A DNA stretch of 32,462 nucleotides. Origin: Caballeronia terrestris (GTDB taxonomy: Bacteria; Pseudomonadota; Gammaproteobacteria; Burkholderiales; Burkholderiaceae). Shown here one piece after another: positions 7,341-15,679 of the stretch; the stretch's first letter is position 1; every line of letters begins with the position of its first letter. Location of the stretch: the NCBI RefSeq assembly GCF_001544515.1, contig NZ_FCOL02000056.1, positions 1 to 32,462 on the forward strand, written 5' to 3'. The translations under genes were made by a program, and so were the position numbers. Under the pieces are notes generated by a model that saw only the letters and a program-made list of their open reading frames with translations, made no database searches and was not told where the DNA came from.

Positions 7341-8189
7341 ATGAGCACTTACGACAACACCCGCATCGCCGGCAAGGGCGAGCGGCCCAAACGTCACGGC
7401 GAACGCAAGCGCTATCCTTCGGCGATGCCATCGAGCGCGTCGAACTGGATGTCGGTCTGGCGGCGCAACTATCTCGTGTGGAAGAAGCTCGCAATCGCAT
7501 CGATGTTCGGCAATCTCGCCGATCCGATGATCTACCTCTTCGGCCTGGGCCTCGGGCTCGGGCTGATGGTCGGACGCGTCGACGGCGTCTCGTACATCGC
7601 GTTCCTCGCGGCGGGGACGGTGGCGTCGAGCGTGATGATGTCGGCGAGTTTCGAGTCGATGTATTCGGGCTTCTCGCGCATGCACGTGCAGCGCACGTGG
7701 GAGGCGATCATGCACACGCCGCTCACGCTCGGTGACATCGTGCTCGGCGAGGTGATCTGGGCGGCGAGCAAGTCGGTGCTCTCCGGCGTGGCGATCATGC
7801 TGGTGGCGGCGGTGTTCGGCTACGCGAGCTTTCCGTCGATGCTGTGGGCATTGCCGGTGATCGCGCTGACGGGGCTCGCGTTCGCGAGCAGCACGATGAT
7901 CGTGACGGCGCTCGCGCCGAACTACGACTTCTTCATGTTCTACCAGACGCTCGCGCTCACGCCGATGCTGCTGCTATCCGGCGTGTTCTTTCCGATCGCG
8001 CAGTTGCCCGTGGCCGCGCAGCACATTACGTTGCTGCTGCCGCTGTCGCATGCGGTGGAGCTGATTCGCCCGGCGATGCTCGGACGGCCGATGGAGGATG
8101 TGGTGCTGCATGTGGGCGTGCTGCTGGTTTATGCGGTTGTGCCGTTTTTTGTGTGTGCTGTCTTGTTCAGACGGCGGATGATGAAGTAA
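7341..8189 (+). CDS. nodJ: NodJ-like ABC-2 type permease
   Basis: A 282-residue inner-membrane permease with a basic N-terminal segment of about 45 residues and roughly six hydrophobic helices, starting with the MIYLFGLGLGLGLMVG stretch. The segment ALTPMLLLSGVFFPIAQLP matches the ABC-2/NodJ signature region. It starts four bases after the nodI-like stop and so is translationally linked. Together the two would form a half-size-type exporter (two ATPases plus two permeases). Substrate unknown; no nodABC genes are present to support a symbiosis role. A G-C rich hairpin at 8195-8218 probably ends the transcript. Confidence 0.9.
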   Translation: MSTYDNTRIAGKGERPKRHGERKRYPSAMPSSASNWMSVWRRNYLVWKKLAIASMFGNLADPMIYLFGLGLGLGLMVGRVDGVSYIAFLAAGTVASSVMMSASFESMYSGFSRMHVQRTWEAIMHTPLTLGDIVLGEVIWAASKSVLSGVAIMLVAAVFGYASFPSMLWALPVIALTGLAFASSTMIVTALAPNYDFFMFYQTLALTPMLLLSGVFFPIAQLPVAAQHITLLLPLSHAVELIRPAMLGRPMEDVVLHVGVLLVYAVVPFFVCAVLFRRRMMK

Positions 8190-8194
8190 ACAGA

Positions 8195-8218
8195 CCGTCC
8201 CTTCTGAGAAAGGGGCGG
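8195..8218 (+). terminator. Likely terminator of the nodIJ-like operon
   Basis: CCGTCCCTT pairs with AAGGGGCGG across a six-base loop (9 bp with one G-U), followed by GAATTTTCG. The T-tract is short, so efficiency is uncertain. Confidence 0.5.
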
Positions 8219-8219
8219 G

Positions 8220-8274
8220 AATTTTCGTACTAACAAAAATTCTCGCTTTTTTAATTTTTGTTAGTACGAAAATT
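8220..8274. promoter_or_regulatory. Perfect 22-bp inverted repeat abutting brnT
   Basis: Left arm 8220-8241 (AATTTTCGTACTAAC...) and right arm 8253-8274 (...GTTAGTACGAAAATT) are exact complements, separated by 11 bases CTCGCTTTTTT. The ATG of brnT is the next three bases, so there is no space for a normal Shine-Dalgarno. The block is much more AT-rich than its surroundings. BrnA antitoxins repress their own operon through palindromes, so this is the probable operator; a hairpin that blocks the toxin start is a further possibility. Confidence 0.75.
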
Positions 8275-8547
8275 ATGACAATCACGTATGACATCGCCAA
8301 GCGCGACGAGACGCTGGCGGACCGGGGGCTGGACTTTGCACATGCCGAGGCGGTGTGTGCCGGTCGCACTCTTACGCACGCTGACGTGCGCTTGGACTAT
8401 GGCGAAGCAAGCTTCGTTACGGCCGGTCGCCTCCGTGGAAGAATTGTCATGGTGGTTTGGACTCCACGCGGCACGGCTCGCCGCATCATCAGCATGAGGC
8501 AAGCAAATGAACGCGAAATCAAAGAATTTGGACCAATCTTGGGTTGA
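8275..8547 (+). CDS. brnT: BrnT-family ribonuclease toxin
   Basis: A 90-residue protein of the BrnT (DUF497) family, RelE-fold ribonuclease toxins that cleave RNA and slow growth. Visible family features: YDIAKRDETLADRGLDFAHA at the start, the central LDYGEASFVTAGRLRGRIVMVV strand region, TPRGTARRIISMRQAN, and a C-terminal ERE..F. The conserved RIIS.R.A motif near 68-76 is intact. The ATG at 8275 follows the inverted repeat directly, without a ribosome-binding site, so translation may be leaderless or tightly limited. It overlaps brnA by 41 bases, the usual toxin-first brnTA order. The pair sits between nodIJ and gnd and was probably acquired separately. Confidence 0.88.
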   Translation: MTITYDIAKRDETLADRGLDFAHAEAVCAGRTLTHADVRLDYGEASFVTAGRLRGRIVMVVWTPRGTARRIISMRQANEREIKEFGPILG

Positions 8548-8785
8548 TCCTGACGACGCCCCGGAAATCACCAAGGAATGGATCGAAACCACGGAGATAC
8601 GCGAAGGTGACAGGATCATCCGGCGCGGCCGCCCCATGGGTAGCGCCAAAACACCGACTTCCGTGCGGCTCGACAACGAAGTGCTCGAAGCGTTCCGCGC
8701 TACCGGCCCGCGCTGGCAATCGCGCCTGAACGCTGCATTGGCCGACTGGCTCGAGACCCACTCGCCGGCTGAACTCGCGGTGTAA
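8507..8785 (+). CDS. brnA: BrnA-family ribbon-helix-helix antitoxin
   Basis: A 92-residue antitoxin. The N-terminal half (DDAPEITKEWIE...) matches BrnA toxin-binding regions, and the C-terminal half (about 48-86: TPTSVRLDNEVLEAFRATG then WQSRLNAALADWL) is a ribbon-helix-helix DNA-binding domain. In characterised systems BrnA neutralises BrnT and the complex represses the operon. The gene begins inside brnT in another frame (41-base overlap), indicating translational coupling. The start ATG has a weak upstream purine stretch (GAGGCAAGCAA). The inverted repeat at 8220-8274 is the likely target. Confidence 0.9.
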   Translation: MNAKSKNLDQSWVDPDDAPEITKEWIETTEIREGDRIIRRGRPMGSAKTPTSVRLDNEVLEAFRATGPRWQSRLNAALADWLETHSPAELAV

Positions 8786-8810
8786 CGGCATCCGCGACGC
8801 TCACACATGC

Positions 8811-8840
8811 AACGGGCCGCGTCAAACGACGCGGCCCGTT
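8811..8840. terminator. Bidirectional stem-loop terminator between brnA and gnd
   Basis: A perfect 13-bp stem AACGGGCCGCGTC / GACGCGGCCCGTT with an AAAC loop lies between two converging genes. No long T-tract is present on either side. Confidence 0.65.
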
Positions 8841-8868
8841 GTCCTTCCGGCGCCAGTAACCGCAATGG

Positions 8869-9849
8869 TTATTTCACCGGAAACTCCTTATGCCCGCCGA
8901 ACCCGAACCGCATCGCCGACAGCATCCTTTCCGGAAACGCTTCCATATCGCGTGATCTGAAGCGCGTATAAAGCGCCGCCGACAGCACCTGCGCCGGCAC
9001 CGCCTCTTCGATCGCCGCCTCGATTGTCCAGCGCCCTTCGCCGCTATCTGCGACCTCGGTCGAGAAATGCTCCAGCGTGCCATCGTGCGCGAGCGCGCCC
9101 GCCGTCAGATCCAGCAGCCACGACGACACCACACTCCCCCTTCGCCATACTTCCGCGACATCCGCGAGATCGAGGTCGTAGCGCTGTTCAGCCGGAAGTT
9201 CCGTCGATGCCTTGTGCTTCAGGATATGAAACCCTTCCGCATAAGCCTGCATCAGCCCGTACTCGATGCCGTTGTGGACCATCTTGACGAAGTGCCCTGA
9301 GCCGACCGGCCCCGTATGCATATATCCCTGCTCGACCCGCGGATCGCGTCCCTCGCGCCCCGGCGTGAGCGGTATATCGCCACGATGCGGCGCGAGCACG
9401 GAAAGAATCGGATCGATGCGCCGCACGACCTCCTCCTCCCCGCCGATCATCATGCAGTACCCGCGCTCCAGGCCCCACACGCCGCCGGACGTGCCGACAT
9501 CCACGTAATGCACGCCCTGCTCGCGAAACTGCGCCGCGCGCCGGATGTCGTCCTTGTAGAAGCTGTTGCCGCCGTCGATCACGACGTCGTCCGCGCTCAG
9601 GATCCTGTGCAGATCGCTGAGCGTGTCCTCGGTGATCTTGCCCGCCGGCAGCATTAGCCAGATCACGCGCGGCGCGTCAAGTTTCGTGACGAGATCGCCG
9701 AGATCGCTCGCGCCCGTCGCGCCTTCCGCGGCGAGCGCCTGCGTGGCGTCCGGATTGTGATCGTAGACGACGCAGCTATGGCCGCCGCGCATCAGCCGCC
9801 GTCCGATGTTGCCGCCCATCCGTCCCAACCCCACGATGCCGATCTGCAT
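8869..9849 (-). CDS. gnd: 6-phosphogluconate dehydrogenase, decarboxylating (short GndA type)
   Basis: A 326-residue enzyme converting 6-phosphogluconate to ribulose-5-phosphate and CO2. The Rossmann motif GLGRMG is at 7-12, DGGNS at 92-96, SGGVWG at 121-126, and the catalytic Lys189 with HNGIEY at 192-197. The length is that of the short GndA/YqeC-type enzymes, about 140 residues shorter than the E. coli form; this class often prefers NAD, which cannot be judged from the sequence here. AAGGAGTGAGCC precedes the ATG. Only six bases separate it from the upstream tkt stop, so the two are an operon linking the oxidative and non-oxidative pentose phosphate branches. It is also the outlet for 6-phosphogluconate made by the kgu pathway at 27-31 kb. 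Confidence 0.95.
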   Translation of the reverse strand: MQIGIVGLGRMGGNIGRRLMRGGHSCVVYDHNPDATQALAAEGATGASDLGDLVTKLDAPRVIWLMLPAGKITEDTLSDLHRILSADDVVIDGGNSFYKDDIRRAAQFREQGVHYVDVGTSGGVWGLERGYCMMIGGEEEVVRRIDPILSVLAPHRGDIPLTPGREGRDPRVEQGYMHTGPVGSGHFVKMVHNGIEYGLMQAYAEGFHILKHKASTELPAEQRYDLDLADVAEVWRRGSVVSSWLLDLTAGALAHDGTLEHFSTEVADSGEGRWTIEAAIEEAVPAQVLSAALYTRFRSRDMEAFPERMLSAMRFGFGGHKEFPVK

Positions 9850-9855
9850 GATGGC

Positions 9856-11961
9856 TCACTCCTTGCCGTTGATGCCGCTGGATTTGACGCGCTCGATCTG
9901 CTTTTTCGCTTCCTCGTAGACGCGCTCGGGCGTAAAGCCGAACTTCGTCTTCAACGCCTTGAGCGGCGCCGATGCCCCGAACGTATGCATCACGATCTGC
10001 GAGCCGAGCCGGCCCACATAGCGATCCCAGCCGAGCGTCGCCGCCTGCTCGACCGCGACGCGCGCGTTCACTTCGGGCGGCAGCACCGAGTCCTTGTACG
10101 CGTTGTCCTGCTGCTCGAAGATGTCCCACGACGGCATCGACACCACGCGCGCCGCGACGCCTTCGGCCACGAGCTTCTCGTAGGCTTCCACGCACAGCGA
10201 CACTTCACTGCCCGTCGCGAGCAGCAGCACTTCGGGCGTCTTGCCGCCGGGAGCATCGGCGAGCACATAGGCACCGCGCCGCACGCCCTCGGCCGAACCG
10301 TACTTCGTGCGGTCGTAGGTCGGCAGCGGCTGGCGCGTGAGCACGATGCACGATGGCGCGTGCGGCTTCGAGAGCGCGACGCGCCACGCCTCGCCGACTT
10401 CGTTGGCATCGGCGGGACGCAAGGTCGAGAGCCCCGGCACGCCGCGCAATGACGCGAGCTGCTCGATCGGCTGGTGCGTCGGACCGTCCTCGCCGACGCC
10501 GATCGAATCGTGCGTGAATACGTAGATGACCGGCACCTCCATGATCGCGGAGAGACGGATAGGCGGCTTCATGTAGTCGCTGAAAATCAGGAAAGTCGAT
10601 CCGTACGGCCGCATGCCGGAGAGCGCCAAGCCATTGGCGACTGCCCCCATGCCGTGTTCACGGATGCCGAAATGCAGGTTGCGGCCGCCGTAGCTGCCCG
10701 CTTCGAACGAACCGGCGCCTTCGAACTTGAGATTCGTCTTCGTCGACGGCGACAAGTCCGCCGCCCCGCCGATCATCCACGGAATGCGCTGCGCGATCGC
10801 GTTGATGACCTTGCCCGACGATTCGCGCGTGGCAATCCCCTTCGCATCGGGCTCGAAGACCGGGATGTCGGCGTCCCAGCCCTCGGGCAACTGCGCGGCG
10901 TGCATCTGGGTGAACTCCTTCGCGAGCGCGGGCTGCTGCTTGCCGAAGTCGTCGAAACGCTTGTGCCACTCGGCGCGCTCCGCCTTGCCGCGCGCGCCCA
11001 TCACCTCGGCGAAGCGCTCCTTCACGCCATCGGGCACGAGGAACTGCGCGTCCTCCGGCCAGCCGTACGCGCGTTTCGCGAGCTTGATTTCCTCCTCGCC
11101 GAGCGGCTCGCCGTGGGCCGCCGACGTGTCCTGCTTGTTCGGCGCGCCCCACGCGATGATGCTCTTCACGACGATCAGCGTGGGCCGGTCGGCGGTCTCT
11201 TTCGCCTTGTTGATAGCGGCTTCGAGCGCGGCTTCGTCGTTGGCGCTGTCGACGTGCATCGTGTTCCAGTTGTAGCCCCGGAAACGCGACTCGACGTCGT
11301 CGCTGTACGCAAGGTCCGTGTGCCCTTCGATCGTGATGCGGTTGCTGTCGTAGATCCAGATCAGGTTCGAGAGCTTCAGATGCCCCGCAAGCGATGCCGC
11401 CTCGTGCGACACGCCTTCCATCATGTCGCCGTCGCCGCAGAGCGCGTAGACACGGTAGTCGAAGAGCGCATTGTCCGGCTGGTTGAAATGCGCCTCGTGC
11501 CAGCGCGCGGCCATCGCCATGCCGACGCTGTTCCCGAGGCCCTGGCCGAGCGGGCCGGTCGTCGTCTCGACGCCGGTCGTCATGCGGTATTCCGGGTGGC
11601 CCGGCGTCTTGCTGTCGAGCTGGCGGAACTGCTTGATGTCATCGAGCGAGACGGCGGGGGTATCGGTCGGCTTGCCGTTCTTGTCGACCGATTTCACGCC
11701 AGCGAGGTGCAGGAGCGAGTAGAGCAGCATCGACGCATGCCCGACCGACAGCACGAAACGGTCGCGATTGGGCCACAGAGGATCGTCCGGGTCGTAGCGC
11801 AGATGGTTCTGCCACAGGTGGTAGGCGACGGGCGCCAGGGCCATCGGCGTGCCGGGGTGGCCGGAATTGGCCTTCTGCACGGCGTCCATCGACAGCGTCC
11901 GGATCGTGTTGATGCAGAGTTGATCGAGCTCGGCGGGGGATTTCGCGGAGGGTTGTGACAT
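9856..11961 (-). CDS. tkt: Transketolase
   Basis: A 701-residue thiamine-diphosphate enzyme transferring two-carbon ketol units between sugar phosphates. Early SGHPGTPMALAP (33-44) and VGHASMLLYSLL carry the conserved histidines; the ThDP/metal motif GDGDMMEG lies at 176-183 with the closing Asn at 207; the pyrimidine-domain motif FGIREHGMGAVANG and the DSIGVGEDGPTHQPIE phosphate-binding region follow. Length is normal for the family. The ATG at 11961 has AAGGAG about ten bases upstream; a longer in-frame extension has no such site. It is the first gene of the tkt-gnd pair. The 260-bp region upstream, shared with the aldo/keto reductase 3' end, should contain the promoter, but none is obvious. 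Confidence 0.95.
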   Translation of the reverse strand: MSQPSAKSPAELDQLCINTIRTLSMDAVQKANSGHPGTPMALAPVAYHLWQNHLRYDPDDPLWPNRDRFVLSVGHASMLLYSLLHLAGVKSVDKNGKPTDTPAVSLDDIKQFRQLDSKTPGHPEYRMTTGVETTTGPLGQGLGNSVGMAMAARWHEAHFNQPDNALFDYRVYALCGDGDMMEGVSHEAASLAGHLKLSNLIWIYDSNRITIEGHTDLAYSDDVESRFRGYNWNTMHVDSANDEAALEAAINKAKETADRPTLIVVKSIIAWGAPNKQDTSAAHGEPLGEEEIKLAKRAYGWPEDAQFLVPDGVKERFAEVMGARGKAERAEWHKRFDDFGKQQPALAKEFTQMHAAQLPEGWDADIPVFEPDAKGIATRESSGKVINAIAQRIPWMIGGAADLSPSTKTNLKFEGAGSFEAGSYGGRNLHFGIREHGMGAVANGLALSGMRPYGSTFLIFSDYMKPPIRLSAIMEVPVIYVFTHDSIGVGEDGPTHQPIEQLASLRGVPGLSTLRPADANEVGEAWRVALSKPHAPSCIVLTRQPLPTYDRTKYGSAEGVRRGAYVLADAPGGKTPEVLLLATGSEVSLCVEAYEKLVAEGVAARVVSMPSWDIFEQQDNAYKDSVLPPEVNARVAVEQAATLGWDRYVGRLGSQIVMHTFGASAPLKALKTKFGFTPERVYEEAKKQIERVKSSGINGKE

Positions 11962-12221
11962 GAGCGACGACTCCTTGGAAAGAGCGCGCGCTGGGCACGA
12001 CAGGCGCCACAGCGGGCAACCAGGACAATCGAGCAAGCGTAGTGCCTTGCCTGCGGCACTGCACCAGAAAAAACCTGAAACGCCCGTCGCACAAGGCTTC
12101 GCGGCGGATGAGCGGGCTTGGCGCCCGCCCTGGCGGCACGGTACTGCGCCGCGCGACCTGCTAATGCTGACACATCGGCGGCCGCGCGGGTTCAATCAAG
12201 GGCTTGCAGCTTCATCGATGC

Positions 12222-13274
12222 TCAAGGCGCGGGATTCGGCTGCTGCTCGTGCAGCGCGTCGATCTCGGCGAGTATTTCGTCGGACAGTTTCACGTCGATA
12301 CTGCCGATGTTCTCCTTCAACTGCTCAAGCGTGGTCGCGCCGATCAGCGTGCTCGTCGTGAACGGCCTGCCGTTGACGAACGCGAGCGCGAGCTGCGCGG
12401 GAGTCAATCCGTGGCGGCGCGCGAGCGCCAAATAGGTGTCGATGGCGGATGTCGCCTGCGGTTTGCTGTAGCGCTGGAAGCGTTCGAAGAGCGTGATGCG
12501 CGCGCCCGCCGGCCGCGCGCCGCCTTCGTACTTGCCCGAGAGCCAGCCGAACGCGAGCGGCGAATACGCGAGCAGCCCTACGCTTTCCTTATGCGTGAAT
12601 TCGGAGAGCCCCGTTTCGAACGTACGATTCACGAGGCTGTACGGATTCTGAATGCTGACGATGCGCGGCAACCCGAGCTTCTCCGATGCGCGCAAAAACT
12701 GCGCGACGCCCCACGGCGTCTCGTTCGACACGCCCACATGACGGATCTTGCCCGCCTTCACGAGATCGCCGAGCACGGCGAGCGTTTCCTCGATCGGCAC
12801 GGTGTATTCGTCGTCGATATACGGATACGACGGGCGGCCGAACGTCATCGTGCTGCGGTCGGGCCAGTGCAGTTGGTACAGATCGATGTAGTCGGTTTGC
12901 AGGCGCTTCAGGCTGCTATCGACCGCTTCGGTCAGGTTCGCGCGGTCGAACTGGTTGCCCGCGCCGCGAATATGCCGCGGATTGTGTGGCTGGCGCGCCG
13001 GACCGGCGATCTTGGTCGCGAGCACGATCTTGCCGCGCTCGGCGCGATGCGTTGCGAGCCATGTGCCGATGTATTGCTCGGTGAGCCCCTGCGTTTCGGG
13101 ACGCGGCGGGACCGGATACATCTCGGCGGCGTCGATCAGGTTCACGCCTTGCGCGAGCGCGTAGTCGATTTGCGCGTGCGCCTCGCTTTCCGTGTTCTGT
13201 TCGCCCCACGTCATCGTGCCGAGGCCGATCAGGCTCACGTCGATATCCGTCGTCCCGAGTTTGCGAAACTCCAT
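12222..13274 (-). CDS. tas: Aldo/keto reductase, Tas-like
   Basis: A 350-residue NADPH-dependent aldo/keto reductase, close in length and motifs to E. coli Tas. The catalytic tetrad is complete: Asp48 and Tyr53 in DAAEMYP, Lys88 in LATKIAG, His136 in LYQLHWPD. SIQNPYSLVNR and the cofactor-binding IGATTLEQLKENI near the C-terminus fit the family. The ATG at 13274 is preceded by AAGGGA; the upstream in-frame extension overlaps the divergent MFS gene and is not supported. Physiological substrate unknown; reduction of reactive carbonyls is typical. It is transcribed away from the MFS exporter, sharing a promoter region at 13275-13440. Confidence 0.9.
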   Translation of the reverse strand: MEFRKLGTTDIDVSLIGLGTMTWGEQNTESEAHAQIDYALAQGVNLIDAAEMYPVPPRPETQGLTEQYIGTWLATHRAERGKIVLATKIAGPARQPHNPRHIRGAGNQFDRANLTEAVDSSLKRLQTDYIDLYQLHWPDRSTMTFGRPSYPYIDDEYTVPIEETLAVLGDLVKAGKIRHVGVSNETPWGVAQFLRASEKLGLPRIVSIQNPYSLVNRTFETGLSEFTHKESVGLLAYSPLAFGWLSGKYEGGARPAGARITLFERFQRYSKPQATSAIDTYLALARRHGLTPAQLALAFVNGRPFTTSTLIGATTLEQLKENIGSIDVKLSDEILAEIDALHEQQPNPAP

Positions 13275-13440
13275 TGTTCGATTCCCTTGTTCGTTGGCGA
13301 AAATTCCGGCGAGAACGTCGAAACTACCATAGCCACGCGGGCTTTGCTTCGACGCTAGAATGTCAGGCCGCAAGCGCCTGCCCGACCCTTGCAAGCGGCT
13401 TGCGCCCCGCTTCCGAACCCCTCCGAGGAGACCCCAGCCG

Positions 13441-14865
13441 ATGCAGGCCCCCGCCGCCCCCGCGCGCTCCAGTGCGTCGCTGATCGTCACGCTCGTCGCG
13501 GCGACCTTCTTCATGGAGAACCTCGACGGCACGATCATCGCGACCGCCTTGCCGCAGATGGCGCGCTCGTTCGGCGTGCATCCGGCCGACATGAGCCTCG
13601 GGATCACCGCTTACCTGCTGACGCTTGCCGTCTTCATCCCGATCAGCGGCTGGGCCGCCGACCGCTTCGGCCTGCGCACCGTGTTCGCGAGCGCGATCGC
13701 GGTTTTCACGGCGGCGTCCGTGCTGTGCGCGACCACGAGCACCCTGCCCGCGTTCGCCGCGGCGCGGGTGCTACAGGGCATCGGCGGGGCGATGATGGTG
13801 CCGGTCGGGCGCCTCGCGGTGCTGCGCGCGACGCCGAAGGACGGCCTGATGCGCGCGATCGCGATCATCACTTGGCCGGGGCTCGTGGCGCCGGTCGTCG
13901 GCCCGCCGCTCGGGGGTTTCATCACGACTTACTCGTCGTGGCGCTGGATTTTCTATCTGAACTTGCCGCTCGGCATCATCGGGCTCTTCGTCGCGCTGCG
14001 CTATCTCGACAACACGCGCGAGAACGCGCAGCGACGCTTTGACCTGCCCGGCTTCGCGCTCTGCGGCCTCGCCTGTACGACCCTTCTCTACGCGATGGAA
14101 CTGATCGGCCGCAGCGACACGCCGTGGGGCTTCACCGGCATGCTGGTCGCGGTGGGCGTGGTGTCGGGGTTCATCGCGTGGCTGCATTTGCGGCGCGCAG
14201 AGGAGCCGGTCGTGGATCTGTCGGCGCTGAAGGTGAAGACGTTCGCCGTCGCGATGGGCGGCGGCTCGCTCTTTCGCATCTCGATCAGCGCGGTGCCGTT
14301 CCTGCTCCCGCTGATGTTCCAGATCGGCTTCGGGATGGACGCGTTCCAGTCCGGACTGCTGACGCTGGCGGTCTTCGCGGGGAACCTCTCGATGAAGCTC
14401 GTCACCACGCCCGTCATGCGGCGCTTCGGCTTTCGTTCGGTGCTGATCGTGAACGGCGTGCTCGCGGCGGTATCGCTCGCCGCGATGAGCCTGCTCTCGC
14501 CCGCGACACCGAAGGTCGTGATCGTCGTCGTGCTGTTCCTCTCGGGTCTCGCGCGCTCGCTCCAGTTCACTGCGCTCAACACGCTCAGCTTCGCCGATGT
14601 CCCGAAGACGCAGATGAGCGGCGCGTCGGCGCTATCGAGCACGCTCTTCCAGATGACGATGGGTATCGGCGTCGCGGCCGGTGCGATCGCGCTCCGGCTC
14701 GCGCAGTGGCTGCACGGGCACGATTCCCATGCGATGACGCCCGCCGACTTCAGCGTGGCGTTTCTGATCGTCGCGTTGATCGGGCTCGTCGGCGTGGCGG
14801 ATCTGTTCGGGCTCGCGCGCGATGCGGGCGCCGTCGTGAGCGGGCATCGGCCGGAAAAGACTTGA
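13441..14865 (+). CDS. DHA2-type MFS multidrug exporter
   Basis: A 474-residue inner-membrane transporter of the EmrB/QacA (DHA2) family, expected to have 14 helices and to extrude drugs with proton uptake. MENLDGTIIATALPQMARSF (helix 1 with the family's acidic residue), the loop motif GWAADRFGLRTVF and the antiporter motif C-like GPPLGGFITTYSSWRWIFYLN are visible. The ATG at 13441 was chosen for its GAGGAG about ten bases upstream; an upstream in-frame ATG at 13360 has no such site. No membrane-fusion partner (EmrA type) is adjacent, so it probably works alone across the inner membrane. Substrate unknown. Confidence 0.9.
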   Translation: MQAPAAPARSSASLIVTLVAATFFMENLDGTIIATALPQMARSFGVHPADMSLGITAYLLTLAVFIPISGWAADRFGLRTVFASAIAVFTAASVLCATTSTLPAFAAARVLQGIGGAMMVPVGRLAVLRATPKDGLMRAIAIITWPGLVAPVVGPPLGGFITTYSSWRWIFYLNLPLGIIGLFVALRYLDNTRENAQRRFDLPGFALCGLACTTLLYAMELIGRSDTPWGFTGMLVAVGVVSGFIAWLHLRRAEEPVVDLSALKVKTFAVAMGGGSLFRISISAVPFLLPLMFQIGFGMDAFQSGLLTLAVFAGNLSMKLVTTPVMRRFGFRSVLIVNGVLAAVSLAAMSLLSPATPKVVIVVVLFLSGLARSLQFTALNTLSFADVPKTQMSGASALSSTLFQMTMGIGVAAGAIALRLAQWLHGHDSHAMTPADFSVAFLIVALIGLVGVADLFGLARDAGAVVSGHRPEKT

Positions 14866-14880
14866 GCGTTTCCGACGCGC

Positions 14881-15240
14881 TCAGTGCGTGCCGCGCTTGA
14901 GCCAGTCGAGCCAGCCGAGCGCGATCGCCGCGTTCACGAGTACGCCCGTCGTGGCCGCAATCGCCGCGATCATCGTCCAGAACGCCGAGCGGCGCGCGGC
15001 TTCGGAAGAATCGCGCGCTTCCGTGGCGGCATCGTTCGCCGCTGTGACCGAGGCGAACATCGCCCGGCGCTGCTCGTCCTGGCGCCCCTCTTCCTTCTGA
15101 TAAAGCCACGCGCGTTTGGCGAGCATCTCGGCATCGGCGGGCGACGACGCCTCGACCTCCGCCCGTATCGACGCTTCGCCCATCGCCTCGTAGTGCCGAT
15201 AGCGCGCTTCGTGTTCGCCCTTGTTTTCGTGTTCGTCCAT
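14881..15240 (-). CDS. Small protein with C-terminal membrane helix
   Basis: A 119-residue protein of unknown function. The first 75 residues are highly charged and helical (DEHENKGEHEARYRHYEAMG..., repeated Ala/Glu), probably a coiled coil. A hydrophobic segment (about 87-112, FWTMIAAIAATTGVLVNAAIAL) and a short basic end KRGTH follow, indicating a tail-anchored inner-membrane protein with its bulk in the cytoplasm. The ATG at 15240 is preceded by GAGG. It converges on the MFS gene with a gap of 15 bases. I do not recognise the family. Confidence 0.7.
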   Translation of the reverse strand: MDEHENKGEHEARYRHYEAMGEASIRAEVEASSPADAEMLAKRAWLYQKEEGRQDEQRRAMFASVTAANDAATEARDSSEAARRSAFWTMIAAIAATTGVLVNAAIALGWLDWLKRGTH

Positions 15241-15476
15241 GTGGCCTCGCTCGCGGGTTTCGCACGATTCTCGCCTGCATGCAGGATCGGCGCCAGGGAT
15301 CGTGTGTCGGTGCGCACGCGACTGTTGTGACAGCGCTGTGTCGGATCGCAGCCGACATTGTCGGTATGAAGGAAGCGCCCTGCCTTGATTGACGGTTCTC
15401 GCCCCGATGGCACGACTAGTGCAGTGATGTGTCGCGGGCGGACTGACGCCCTCATCGAACGCCAATGGAGAGCAAC

Positions 15477-15674
15477 ATGAAGACGCTGAACATCAACGAC
15501 ATTCCCGTCGCCAACGATCTCGACAAGGAAGAAATGGCCGCGATCCAGGGCGGCATGCGCAAGTTGCCGTTCCAGATCAATCACGTCGGCCTGACGCTCG
15601 CCGATGGCGAACCGGCCGACGTGTACGTCGACGGCGTGCGCGTCAATTCCGTGACGGACGGCTTCGCGCATTGA
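15477..15674 (+). CDS. Orphan peptide precursor with double-glycine leader
   Basis: A 65-residue peptide with the pattern of a bacteriocin or RiPP precursor: a 26-residue acidic leader ending LDKEEMAAIQGG, where Gly25-Gly26 fits cleavage by a C39-type peptidase, then a 39-residue core beginning MRKLPFQINHVG. The core has no cysteine and is mostly polar, so it does not resemble a disulfide bacteriocin or a lanthipeptide. The ATG at 15477 has GGAG seven bases upstream; an earlier ATG at 15465 lies within that site. No maturation enzyme, peptidase or ABC exporter is nearby. Burkholderiaceae carry other small proteins with similar leaders (from memory). Function unknown; a secreted peptide or quorum-type signal is possible. 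Confidence 0.7.
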   Translation: MKTLNINDIPVANDLDKEEMAAIQGGMRKLPFQINHVGLTLADGEPADVYVDGVRVNSVTDGFAH

Positions 15675-15679
15675 ACCGA

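Noticed and set aside
6386..8189. Evidence for nodulation from the nodIJ-like pair
   Set aside because: No nodABC or other symbiosis genes are present, and NodIJ homologues are widespread in non-symbiotic Burkholderiaceae.
10474..11958. A 494-codon frame opposite tkt
   Set aside because: Antisense shadow of a well-conserved transketolase.
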